This document shows, in pieces, positions 1-7,299 of a DNA stretch of 38,467 nt (positions are counted from its first letter, which is position 1; every line of letters begins with the position of its first letter). The stretch covers positions 1-38,467 of the forward strand of contig JAADGL010000009.1 of assembly GCA_013152385.1 (NCBI GenBank), given 5' to 3'. A model generated the notes under the pieces. That model made no database searches. It saw only the letters and a list, made by a program, of their open reading frames with translations, and was not told where the DNA came from. The DNA comes from Acidobacteriota bacterium. Its GTDB lineage: Bacteria > Acidobacteriota > Holophagae > Thermotomaculales > Thermotomaculaceae. A program made the position numbers and the translations under genes.

Positions 1-3
1 TTT

Positions 4-124
4 GCTGCTTCGAGGCCCGCGCAAGCGGGACGGCATTAGAGCCGGGCGGCGATTATGCCTGCATAAAAGAGCTGCCCGGTTCTAATGCCGGCAAGCGGCA
101 CATCGTGCCGCGCCCCGAAGCAGC
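4..124. repeat. Imperfect inverted repeat with internal hairpins
   Basis: The two ends are exact complements (GCTGCTTCG at 4-12 and CGAAGCAGC at 116-124). A second, 16-nt pair matches with one mismatch-type difference (32-47 with 74-89), and the centre holds TTATGC-CT-GCATAA. Between these arms are small hairpins: CCCGC-GCAA-GCGGG at 16-29 and CGGCAC-ATC-GTGCCG at 96-110. The whole could fold into a branched cruciform-like structure. It looks like a REP/MITE-type intergenic element. No coding potential is seen in it. Confidence 0.6.
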
Positions 125-174
125 TCCCCTGCCGGCAAGTGGCACAATGTGCCGTGTCTTGAAGCAGCTCCCCT
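87..174. repeat. Two tandem 44-nt repeat units
   Basis: The units 87-130 and 131-174 are the same length and agree at about 37 of 44 positions. Most differences are C/T transitions. Each carries a GGCAC...GTGCC hairpin and ends in GAAGCAGCTCCCCT. Degenerate fragments of the same vocabulary continue to about position 255 (for instance TTAGAGCCG near 220). The first unit is also the right arm of the larger inverted repeat at 4-124. Together they suggest an intergenic repeat cluster. The rest of 1-321 holds only the promoter candidate noted separately. Confidence 0.6.
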
Positions 175-257
175 GCCGCACATCACGCTGTGCGCACGCA
201 CCCGTGCTTCTCTCATGGGGTTAGAGCCGCAGTTTGCGGGACAGGCCGTGTTTCTGC

Positions 258-286
258 TTGACGAAGGGGGCGGCCTTTGAGATGAT
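258..286 (+). promoter_or_regulatory. Candidate promoter for the TPR gene
   Basis: TTGACG (258-263) and GATGAT (281-286) are separated by 17 nt. The -35 box is good and the -10 box is mediocre. Transcription would begin near 293, which is compatible with the GTG start at 322 and argues against a longer reading frame beginning at 289. Confidence 0.35.
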
Positions 287-321
287 GTGTGTTGATTTTG
301 AAATGTGTACAGGAGGCGTTT

Positions 322-1041
322 GTGGCGCAGAAAAAGTATTCCCACAGAAGAATGAAGAAAATGATGAAAGAGGACGAGTTTGCATCTACGATTGATAAAC
401 TGCTCAACTGGATGAAACCCCATAAAGCAATTGTGATCTCCGGCCTTATCGGGCTTTTTTTGGTTGTCGGTATTTATGTGATTGCATCCAGTTATATTCA
501 CAGCAGGGAAAACAGTTCCGAGAAGATGCTGGCGGATGCGCTGGAAGTTTATTATTATCAGCCGGTGAAGGGGGAAACGCCCAAATATGAAACCCCCGCG
601 GCACAGCAGGAAGCGGCGTTGAAGAAGCTTCAACAGGTTATTGACGGCAAACCGACGGAATCGGTTGAACAGCGCGCCCGTTTTTATATGGCTGCGGATT
701 ATGTGAAACTTCATAAAATCGATAAAGCTGTTAAGATTCTGGCGAATCTTTTTGAGGAAGCCGATTATCCTTTTAAGCCGCTGGTGGGGATTAAATATGC
801 CGCACTTCTGAAAGAGCAGGGGAAATTAAAGGATGCCTTGAAGGTGTATAACACTCTCTCCGGTGTTGATATTTCCAAGGATACAATCAAGGATTATGTT
901 CTTTTGCAGAAAGGAAAGCTTCTCAAGAAGATGGGCAAAGCGGACGAGGCAAAAGCGGCATTCAGCACCCTTGTACAGAAATTTCAGAATTCAAGGTATG
1001 CGAAAGAAGCACAGTCACAATTGGATCAGCTGGGCTCGTAA
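322..1041 (+). CDS. Membrane-anchored TPR protein, YfgM-like
   Basis: 239 residues. A lysine/arginine-rich N-terminus is followed by one transmembrane segment at about residues 36-57, then an alpha-helical region with TPR-like repeats (for example GKLKDALKVYNTL and GKADEAKAAFSTL). This is the architecture of YfgM/TPR_21 proteins, inner-membrane proteins with an extracytoplasmic TPR domain linked to the secretion machinery and periplasmic chaperones. The GTG at 322 is chosen because AGGAGG lies 5 nt upstream; an upstream in-frame GTG at 289 has no such site. The last 44 nt overlap the next gene in another frame. The specific partner cannot be deduced. BamD-like or other TPR lipoproteins are less likely because there is a membrane anchor and no lipobox. 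Confidence 0.7.
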   Translation: MAQKKYSHRRMKKMMKEDEFASTIDKLLNWMKPHKAIVISGLIGLFLVVGIYVIASSYIHSRENSSEKMLADALEVYYYQPVKGETPKYETPAAQQEAALKKLQQVIDGKPTESVEQRARFYMAADYVKLHKIDKAVKILANLFEEADYPFKPLVGIKYAALLKEQGKLKDALKVYNTLSGVDISKDTIKDYVLLQKGKLLKKMGKADEAKAAFSTLVQKFQNSRYAKEAQSQLDQLGS

Positions 1042-1981
1042 CAGCCTGCTGGTTTTTGGATTTCTGACCTTCCTCCCGGGCTTCGCGTCCGGGGGGCCTC
1101 TTTTTGTTAAGAATAATTCTCCCGCCTATCTCTGGATTCTCTCCCCTTCTTTTGAACAATTTGATTTTTACAACGGAAATAAATGGAATGTACTGGTATT
1201 GAACCAGTATTCCAGTATGTTTGCCGTGTCGGAGATTGACCGGCCAGACCTGAAAAATCCGGTGGATTTTGATATGGAGACGTTCAGTATTTTCGGGCGA
1301 TTTGAACGGCGGCTCAACGCATTTTCTTCTGTATATGCCGAAATACCGGTGGTTTACAATTGGAAGGGTATGTTTGATTCCATTATTGAAAATTATCACA
1401 GTATTATCGGGGTTGATAACGGCGGCCGTCAATTCCGGCCGGACAATCAATTTGCGTTCCGTTTCGGCAGTTTGAACCTGACAGGGCCGGAAATGGGCCT
1501 TGGGGATATAAAGCTTGGTGTCAATATCTTCAAAATCGGGGATATCAGCAATTTCCGCTTTGCTTTTTCCCTTTTCTGCAAACTGCCGACAGGCAGTGTC
1601 GCAAAAGGGCTCGGTTCCGGCTCTTTTGATGTCGGAGCCCAGGCGTCTTTTTCCAACAATTTTGACCGTTTTCAGCTGGATTATGGTTTCGGTTTCATCA
1701 ATCCGGGCAGTCCGGATGAACGTCTGGACACCACGTTAAACAGTATGGGTTTCGGTTATGTGGCGGTTTCAGCCGACATTTACCGGGGGATACGGGGGGT
1801 TGTGCAGCTCTACCTTTCCTCCTCGCCCTATGATACCGGTTATGACCGGCTGGACGATTACCAGGCGATGCTGACCGTCGGTGCTGTCTGGCGGGATTGG
1901 CAGTTCAGTTTTTCCGAAGATGTTTTTACCTATACCGCCGCCGATATTACGGTTTCCGTTGCCCGAAAATTTCGATTCTGA
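998..1981 (+). CDS. DUF3187 family outer-membrane protein
   Basis: 327 residues. The ATG at 998 gives a convincing signal peptide: RKK near the start, a hydrophobic core LLVFGFLTFLPGF, and likely cleavage after ASG around residue 32. The mature part starts PLFVKNNSP, resembling the start of DUF3187 proteins (PLpvrNlnP), and shows many alternating beta-type stretches and a C-terminal aromatic residue (KFRF), as in outer-membrane beta barrels. The segment around IENYHSIIGVDNGGR matches the family's conserved W/Y-H...FG-ggR region. Function of the family is unknown. The start lies inside the preceding TPR gene (44-nt overlap), so translation is probably coupled. A longer open frame from 863 is non-coding overlap. 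Confidence 0.72.
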   Translation: MRKKHSHNWISWARNSLLVFGFLTFLPGFASGGPLFVKNNSPAYLWILSPSFEQFDFYNGNKWNVLVLNQYSSMFAVSEIDRPDLKNPVDFDMETFSIFGRFERRLNAFSSVYAEIPVVYNWKGMFDSIIENYHSIIGVDNGGRQFRPDNQFAFRFGSLNLTGPEMGLGDIKLGVNIFKIGDISNFRFAFSLFCKLPTGSVAKGLGSGSFDVGAQASFSNNFDRFQLDYGFGFINPGSPDERLDTTLNSMGFGYVAVSADIYRGIRGVVQLYLSSSPYDTGYDRLDDYQAMLTVGAVWRDWQFSFSEDVFTYTAADITVSVARKFRF

Positions 1982-2059
1982 CTTTTAGTTTCCCTACACA
2001 TCGCCGGTGTTTTCAATTGAAGGGGGGTTGTGTATTTTTTGTTATTTCATGATATTTTG

Positions 2060-2074
2060 GTCCAATTTAGTCCA
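2060..2074 (-). promoter_or_regulatory. Upstream inverted MraZ-box candidate
   Basis: On the minus strand this reads TGGACTAAATTGGAC: two TGGAC motifs with a 10-bp period. It is an inverted copy, with one difference, of the element inside the mraZ promoter at 2169-2183, placed 109 bp upstream. MraZ of E. coli binds TGGGN repeats with the same 10-bp period upstream of mraZ. That this protein binds here is inference. Confidence 0.5.
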
Positions 2075-2161
2075 AATATGTAATTCATAGAAAAATATAT
2101 AATAAATTTAGCATAGGTACATTTTTTTTGTGCTTATGGTGAAAAAAATAGTTAAAAATAC

Positions 2162-2189
2162 TTGCGAATGGACTGAATTGGACTATAAT
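2162..2189 (+). promoter_or_regulatory. dcw cluster promoter (PmraZ)
   Basis: TTGCGA (2162-2167), a 16-nt spacer, and a perfect TATAAT (2184-2189). The upstream 100 nt are very AT-rich. Transcription would start near 2196, about 40 nt before mraZ. It is the only convincing promoter seen for the long division and wall operon. Confidence 0.7.
2169..2183 (+). promoter_or_regulatory. Operator candidate in the mraZ promoter spacer
   Basis: TGGACTGAATTGGAC fills almost the whole -35/-10 spacer. It has two TGGAC motifs spaced 10 bp apart, so a protein bound here would block RNA polymerase. The period fits the MraZ box layout, although the motif is TGGAC rather than TGGGA. Confidence 0.55.
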
Positions 2190-2237
2190 GAAGACATAGA
2201 TTGCTCATTAAGAGTACCGGAAAAGGGATGGTGACGG

Positions 2238-2705
2238 ATGTCCGTTGAGTTTTATGGAACCAGGGAAATTACAGTGGATGGTGCCGGAAGGGTGAAGCTT
2301 CCTTCTGCCTTTCGCCGGGAGTTTGAGGTGAACGGATTCGGCCCGGATATTGTAATTGCGTATCGGGAGCTCAACGGAAACGGGTTTATGATGCTGTATC
2401 CCCGGGGAATCTGGAAACGGATGCTGGAGCATGTTTCGGATGTTTCGGATTTGTCCGCGCTGGAGGTGGAGGCAATGCGCCGCCGCCTGAACCGCTGGTC
2501 GGAAATGGCGTCAATGGATAAACAGGGGCGGATAATGCTGCCGAAGCGGTTTACCGAAAAAGCAGGCCTTTCCGCCGGCAGCGAAGCGGCACTGGTGGGG
2601 TCCGGCAACCGGATTGAAGTCTGGCAGCTGGCGCTGTGTGACAGAACAGTTGATGAAACACCGCTGGATGATGAAAAAATCGCAGCTGTTCTGAATTTTA
2701 AGTGA
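2238..2705 (+). CDS. mraZ: Transcriptional regulator MraZ
   Basis: 155 residues, first gene of the dcw cluster as in most bacteria. It contains two SpoVT/AbrB-like halves: an N-terminal one with the motif VDGAGRVKLP (about residues 13-22) and a second with MDKQGRIMLP (about residues 93-102). MraZ is a ring-forming DNA-binding protein that represses its own promoter and so tunes the downstream cluster. The tandem TGGAC repeats in the promoter are its likely targets. The ATG at 2238 follows AAGGGA at 2223-2228 with a rather long gap. One nucleotide separates its stop from rsmH. Confidence 0.93.
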   Translation: MSVEFYGTREITVDGAGRVKLPSAFRREFEVNGFGPDIVIAYRELNGNGFMMLYPRGIWKRMLEHVSDVSDLSALEVEAMRRRLNRWSEMASMDKQGRIMLPKRFTEKAGLSAGSEAALVGSGNRIEVWQLALCDRTVDETPLDDEKIAAVLNFK

Positions 2706-2706
2706 T

Positions 2707-3642
2707 ATGCATGTACCGGTTTTGCTTGAAGAGTCTGTATCGTACCTGAATGTCGGCCAGGAGGGGGTATGGATGGACTGCACGTTCGGCGGCGGCGGCC
2801 ACGCGAGAGAAATTCTCAACAGGATGGGCAGTGCGGGGCGTCTTATCGCTTTGGACAGAGATGCGGAGGCGGTGAACCGGGGGCGTGAACTGGAAGCGGA
2901 ATTCGAAAATTTGAAAGTGCTGCATCGGAATTTTACCGATTTGATGGATGTCGCAAAGGAAGAAGGTGTTTTCGGCAGGGTGAACGGCATTCTCGCAGAT
3001 CTCGGGACTTCCATGTTTCAGTTGAAGAATCCCGGACGCGGATTCAGTTTTTCCGCAGACGGCCCGCTGGATATGCGAATGGATACCGGAACCGGCCTGA
3101 CAGCTGCCGATATACTGAATCAGTATGCGGAGGAAGACCTTGTGCGGATTTTCCGGGATTACGGGGAAGAGCGTTACGCTGGACGGATTGCCCGGGAAGT
3201 GGCGGTAAGGCGCAGGCATGTTCCGTACCGGAACACATTGGATTTCGCGAAGCAGGTTGAAGATATTTATGGCGGAAGAAGGGGCCGGATTCACCCGGCA
3301 ACCCGCTGTTTTCAGGCGTTGAGAATCGCGGTAAATGAAGAGTTGGAATCTCTGCCCCGTTTTCTGGAAAGCGGGTTGGAAGTTCTGGCAACAGGCGGAA
3401 CTCTGGTGGTGATTTCTTTTCATTCCCTGGAAGACCGTATTGTGAAGAACTTTTTCAGGGACAAAGCAAAGGGCTGTATCTGTCCGCCGGAGCAGGCGCA
3501 GTGTACCTGCGGCGGAAATAACGCGAAACTCCGGATATTGACCCGGAAGGTTGTGCGTCCCTCAGGATGGGAAGTGGAACGGAACCCCGCATCCCGGAGT
3601 TCCCGGTTGCGGGCCGCGGAAAAACTGGGGGCGGCACAATGA
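2707..3642 (+). CDS. rsmH: 16S rRNA m4C1402 methyltransferase RsmH
   Basis: 311 residues, normal for the family. RsmH (MraW) methylates N4 of C1402 in the decoding centre of 16S rRNA using S-adenosylmethionine. Seen: N-terminal HVPVLLEE, the SAM-binding DCTFGGGGHARE (about residues 25-36), ILADLGTSMFQL, the ISFHSLEDR motif and the cysteine-containing CICPPEQAQCTCGG segment typical of the C-terminus. It is the second gene of the cluster. Its stop overlaps the ftsL start as ATGA. Confidence 0.96.
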   Translation: MHVPVLLEESVSYLNVGQEGVWMDCTFGGGGHAREILNRMGSAGRLIALDRDAEAVNRGRELEAEFENLKVLHRNFTDLMDVAKEEGVFGRVNGILADLGTSMFQLKNPGRGFSFSADGPLDMRMDTGTGLTAADILNQYAEEDLVRIFRDYGEERYAGRIAREVAVRRRHVPYRNTLDFAKQVEDIYGGRRGRIHPATRCFQALRIAVNEELESLPRFLESGLEVLATGGTLVVISFHSLEDRIVKNFFRDKAKGCICPPEQAQCTCGGNNAKLRILTRKVVRPSGWEVERNPASRSSRLRAAEKLGAAQ

Positions 3643-3929
3643 AACAGGTGTTCTTTTTTCTTCGGTTTTTTTCGCTGTTGGCGCTTCTTGTTACCCCCAT
3701 TGCCGCGTACATTCTGATGCGAAACGCAACTCTGGAACAGGCGCGGAAGGTAAAGAATCTGGAAGGGAATGTTCTGATTTTGAAGAAAGATATTAATAAT
3801 CTGGAACAGGAGCTTTCCGAGCAGATCAACTATCGGAAAATCGAGAAACTTGCCCGGAGAAAGTATGGATTGGCATTTATTTATGAAAACCGGAATCCGA
3901 TTATTGTTGTCAGGGAGAAAGCAAAATGA
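3639..3929 (+). CDS. ftsL: Cell division protein FtsL-like
   Basis: 96 residues. It has a bitopic membrane layout: a short cytoplasmic start, a transmembrane helix at about residues 5-25, then a coiled coil rich in leucine and charged residues (about 29-60) and a short extracytoplasmic tail with KIEKLARRKYGLAF. FtsL forms a complex with FtsB and FtsQ that activates FtsW/FtsI at the septum. The sequence is poorly conserved, so the name rests on size, topology and its position between rsmH and ftsI. The ATG at 3639 overlaps the rsmH stop and removes an unlikely 24-residue extension. It overlaps ftsI by ATGA. Confidence 0.8.
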   Translation: MKQVFFFLRFFSLLALLVTPIAAYILMRNATLEQARKVKNLEGNVLILKKDINNLEQELSEQINYRKIEKLARRKYGLAFIYENRNPIIVVREKAK

Positions 3930-5845
3930 GGCGAAACCGGCCGTCAATGTTTTTACATGCGGATTTTTTGGATGTGACAATTGTTGGCTTGTTGTTTTTT
4001 ACGCTGATGGTTCTGGTTTGCGTAAGTATTCTGAAGTTGCAGAGCCTGAACCATGCCTATGCGGGAGTGGGAACCGTTTACGGAAATCGTACGGAAAAAT
4101 TATCCCGGATCTGGGGCTGTATCTATGACAGGGACGGGGAGCTGATCGGCGGAAACTATTTTGAGATGCAGGTGGGGGCTTCCCGGGTGGCACTGGAAAA
4201 AATGGGGTACAAAAAATTCAAGGAAGTGGCGGATCTTCTTCAGATTAATGATTCAAAATCCACTTATAATAAACTGATTCAAAGTGGGAAAAAGCGGGTA
4301 AAGCTGAAAACTTATCCTTATCAGGATTTTAATTACCGTTATATCAGCCGGAGATTAAGGAAAATGAAAATGTCCTCTCTTCTGGTTTTTTATCCGCGAA
4401 ACCGCCGGTATTATCCGAAAAAGCGTTTTTATTCTTCTTTTTTAAGTTACGCTTCTTCCGACAGAAGTGAAATTCATGGGATTGAGCGCTCAATGGACCG
4501 TTTTCTCAGTGGAAAAGCGGGTGACCGTGAATATTCTTTGAGCCGAATTATTCCGTCATTTACCGAACACAGCCCGGTGGACGGGGATGATGTGGAATTG
4601 ACTATTGATTCCGCTGTTCAGTTTATTGTGGAAACGGAGTTGAAGAAGCAGGTGATAAAGACCCGTGCCAGGGGCGGTTATGTGGTGGTGACAAGGCCGG
4701 ATACAGGGGAAATTCTTTCTTTTGCCGGCTATTATCCCGGAAAAATCGGATTGAATGTTCTCAGCGTTGCGGCCCGGTTTGAGCCGGGTTCCACAATCAA
4801 ACCTATTCTGGCGGCGGCCCTTCTGGACAAAGGAATTATCACGACCCGTTTTCATACTTTCTGTGGGAACGGGCGGCTTAAAATCGGAAAGCGGACAATC
4901 CGGGATCATGCCCGTTTCGGAGACTTGTCGCTTCCTGAAATTATCTGGCATTCCAGTAATATCGGTGCTGTAAAACTGGGAAGGCTGTTGTCAAACCGGG
5001 ATTTTTACAATGCTTTCCGTGCTTTCGGACTGGGCAGAAAAACCGGTGTGATGCTTCCGGGTGAAACAGCTGGTCTTTTGCTTTCTCCTGACAAATGGGG
5101 AGAAGGAACGAAAACATCAATGTCTTTCGGTTACGGTTTGTCGGTGAACCTTCTGCAGATGACAGCGGCATTGAATACTGTGGTAAACGGTGGCGTGTGG
5201 AAACCTCCCCACCTCATTAAGGAGGTGATGACTCCGGGCGGAAAAGCCGTGAATTTTCATTTGAAACGGAAACCGGCAAGAGTAATCAGTGAATTAACTT
5301 CGGCAAAAATGCGGGATATCCTCCGGGGTGTTGTCATGTTCGGAACCGGAAAAGAGGCGGCTGTCCGGGGTATTGATGTCGGCGGTAAGACCGGGACGGC
5401 CCGGAAGGTTGTGAGGGGCCGCTACACAAACCGCTATCTTGCGTCTTTTTACGGTTTTTTCCCGGTTAACCACCCGGAAGTGTCCATTTATATTGTAATT
5501 GATGAACCCAAAACCGATCATTACGGCGGACGGGTTGCGGCGCCCCTGTTTCATAACATTGCCCAGAAAGTGATGCCGCTTCTGATTGATGAAATCGGAG
5601 GCATTGACATGGATATGCGCCTTGCCGCAGATTTTCCCCTGTCTCTTCCCCCCGCAAGGCCGGTACAAAAGGGCAGGGTGCCGGATTTGAAAGGCCTTGC
5701 CTTCCGGGACGCACTGATTCTGGCTCATCAGGCCGGATACCGTGTCCGCTGTATCGGCCATGGTTTTGTGAAATCACAGTCTCTTCCCGCCGGCCTTGTG
5801 AGTCCGGACGGAACGCTGATTCGTCTGCGCGGAAGTGTCAGATGA
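3926..5845 (+). CDS. ftsI: Septal peptidoglycan transpeptidase FtsI (PBP3)
   Basis: 639 residues. Class B penicillin-binding protein that crosslinks septal peptidoglycan with FtsW. One transmembrane helix lies at about residues 15-37, then the N-terminal pedestal with the GCIYDRDGELIGG motif. The transpeptidase domain carries the three active-site motifs: S289-T-I-K292, S343-S-N345 and K488-T-G490. The last ~60 residues (VPDLKGLAFRDALILAHQAG and following) look like one PASTA domain, a feature found in some FtsI proteins. Its stop overlaps murE as ATGA. The assignment to FtsI rather than another class B PBP is supported by the cluster. Confidence 0.94.
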   Translation: MRRNRPSMFLHADFLDVTIVGLLFFTLMVLVCVSILKLQSLNHAYAGVGTVYGNRTEKLSRIWGCIYDRDGELIGGNYFEMQVGASRVALEKMGYKKFKEVADLLQINDSKSTYNKLIQSGKKRVKLKTYPYQDFNYRYISRRLRKMKMSSLLVFYPRNRRYYPKKRFYSSFLSYASSDRSEIHGIERSMDRFLSGKAGDREYSLSRIIPSFTEHSPVDGDDVELTIDSAVQFIVETELKKQVIKTRARGGYVVVTRPDTGEILSFAGYYPGKIGLNVLSVAARFEPGSTIKPILAAALLDKGIITTRFHTFCGNGRLKIGKRTIRDHARFGDLSLPEIIWHSSNIGAVKLGRLLSNRDFYNAFRAFGLGRKTGVMLPGETAGLLLSPDKWGEGTKTSMSFGYGLSVNLLQMTAALNTVVNGGVWKPPHLIKEVMTPGGKAVNFHLKRKPARVISELTSAKMRDILRGVVMFGTGKEAAVRGIDVGGKTGTARKVVRGRYTNRYLASFYGFFPVNHPEVSIYIVIDEPKTDHYGGRVAAPLFHNIAQKVMPLLIDEIGGIDMDMRLAADFPLSLPPARPVQKGRVPDLKGLAFRDALILAHQAGYRVRCIGHGFVKSQSLPAGLVSPDGTLIRLRGSVR

Positions 5846-7299
5846 AGGCGTCTGAGCTGTTGTCCGGCATAAATTACAATGCTTCGAGCCTTTCCCCTGA
5901 TGCCGAAATAAGCGGAATTGCCATTGATTCCAGAAAATGCAGGGAAGGCGACCTCTTTTTCGCCCGTAAAGGATACCGTGAAAACGGTGAAGACTATGTT
6001 CCGGATGCCATCCGGGCCGGGGCTGTGGGCGTGGTGGCGGAGCGCAATTTTTCCGGAGTGCCGGCGGTGTTTGTTGATGATGTCCGGGAGGCGCTGGCCC
6101 TTTCCGCTTTGAATTTTTACCGCCATCCGGACCGTTCGCTGGGGCTGATCGGAATCACCGGGACCAACGGCAAGACAACGACAGCATGGTTTCTCCGGCA
6201 TCTTCTTCAGCACAGCGGCGGGTGCGGGCTGTTGTCCACGGTTGAGAATTTTGACGGGAAGAATCGGACGGCTGCTGCGTTGACAACCCCGGAAGCACAT
6301 GAAGTCTGTGAAATGCTGTCAAGAATGATAAAAAACAATTGCAGCCGGGCGGTGATGGAAGTTTCCGCCCATGCCGTGAGTTTGAAACGAATTTTCGGAT
6401 TTCATTTTCAGGTGGGCGTTTTTACGAATCTGTCTCAGGATCATTTGGATTTTTACGGGAATATGGAAAGTTATTTTGAAGCGAAAAAGAAGTTTTTTGA
6501 AGCACTGCTGCCGGATGCCTGCGCCGTAATCAATATTGACGATCCGGCGGGAAAACGCCTCCTGGAGATTTTGAAATGCCGGGTGATTACAGTCAGTCCC
6601 GCCGGCGGAAACGCGGATGTACGGGTGATGGGCACCCGGTCCCGTGATGCCGGAATCATTGTCCTCCTTCATGCGGAAGGAAAAGAAAAGGAAGTGTTTG
6701 TGCCGTTTCCCGGCCTGCATAACGCCGCGAATCTTGCCTCCTCAGCCGGTGTTCTGCTGGCCCTGCAGATGGATCCGTTCAATTTCCTTTCTTTACTGGC
6801 TTCCATGCGTTTTGTTCCCGGACGTATGGAAGCCGTTCCTTCCGGTGACGGGGTTCGGTATCTCGTGGACTTTGCCCACACTCCGGACGGGCTGGAAAAA
6901 GTGCTGTCATCTCCGGATATTCATGAAACCGGCCGTGTGATCTGTGTGTTCGGCTGCGGTGGCGACCGGGACAGGGGGAAGCGTCCCCTGATGATGCGGG
7001 CGGTGTGTGAGCATGCCGACATTGTGATTGCAACGGCGGATAATCCCCGTACCGAGAGCCAGAAACAGATTTTCAGGGATATGGCGGAAGGGGAAACCGG
7101 AAGCTGCCGTGTTTTGTATATTGAAGATAGAAAAATAGCGGTTCGTACGGCAATTTCGGAAGCAAGAGCCGGAGATGTTGTGATTGTGGCGGGAAAGGGC
7201 CATGAAACGTATCAGCTGATTGGCAGCCGGAAGATACCTTACAGTGATGCCGCGGAACTCCGTATCGCTTTGAAGGAGGCCGGCCGTGCGGGTCAGTGA
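5842..7299 (+). CDS. murE: UDP-MurNAc-tripeptide synthetase MurE
   Basis: 485 residues. ATP-dependent ligase adding the third amino acid to UDP-MurNAc-L-Ala-D-Glu. It shows the P-loop GITGTNGKTTT (catalytic K111), the middle-domain TTPEAHEV and EVSAHA motifs, and the C-terminal D400-N-P-R403. DNPR is the signature of enzymes that select meso-diaminopimelate rather than lysine, so the peptidoglycan should be meso-DAP type. It overlaps ftsI by 4 nt and murF by 14 nt, so translation is coupled. AAGGAGG inside its 3' end serves murF. Confidence 0.96.
   Translation: MKASELLSGINYNASSLSPDAEISGIAIDSRKCREGDLFFARKGYRENGEDYVPDAIRAGAVGVVAERNFSGVPAVFVDDVREALALSALNFYRHPDRSLGLIGITGTNGKTTTAWFLRHLLQHSGGCGLLSTVENFDGKNRTAAALTTPEAHEVCEMLSRMIKNNCSRAVMEVSAHAVSLKRIFGFHFQVGVFTNLSQDHLDFYGNMESYFEAKKKFFEALLPDACAVINIDDPAGKRLLEILKCRVITVSPAGGNADVRVMGTRSRDAGIIVLLHAEGKEKEVFVPFPGLHNAANLASSAGVLLALQMDPFNFLSLLASMRFVPGRMEAVPSGDGVRYLVDFAHTPDGLEKVLSSPDIHETGRVICVFGCGGDRDRGKRPLMMRAVCEHADIVIATADNPRTESQKQIFRDMAEGETGSCRVLYIEDRKIAVRTAISEARAGDVVIVAGKGHETYQLIGSRKIPYSDAAELRIALKEAGRAGQ

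Noticed and set aside
87-174. Possible CRISPR array
   Set aside because: Only two adjacent units without spacers and no cas gene; it is a tandem repeat.
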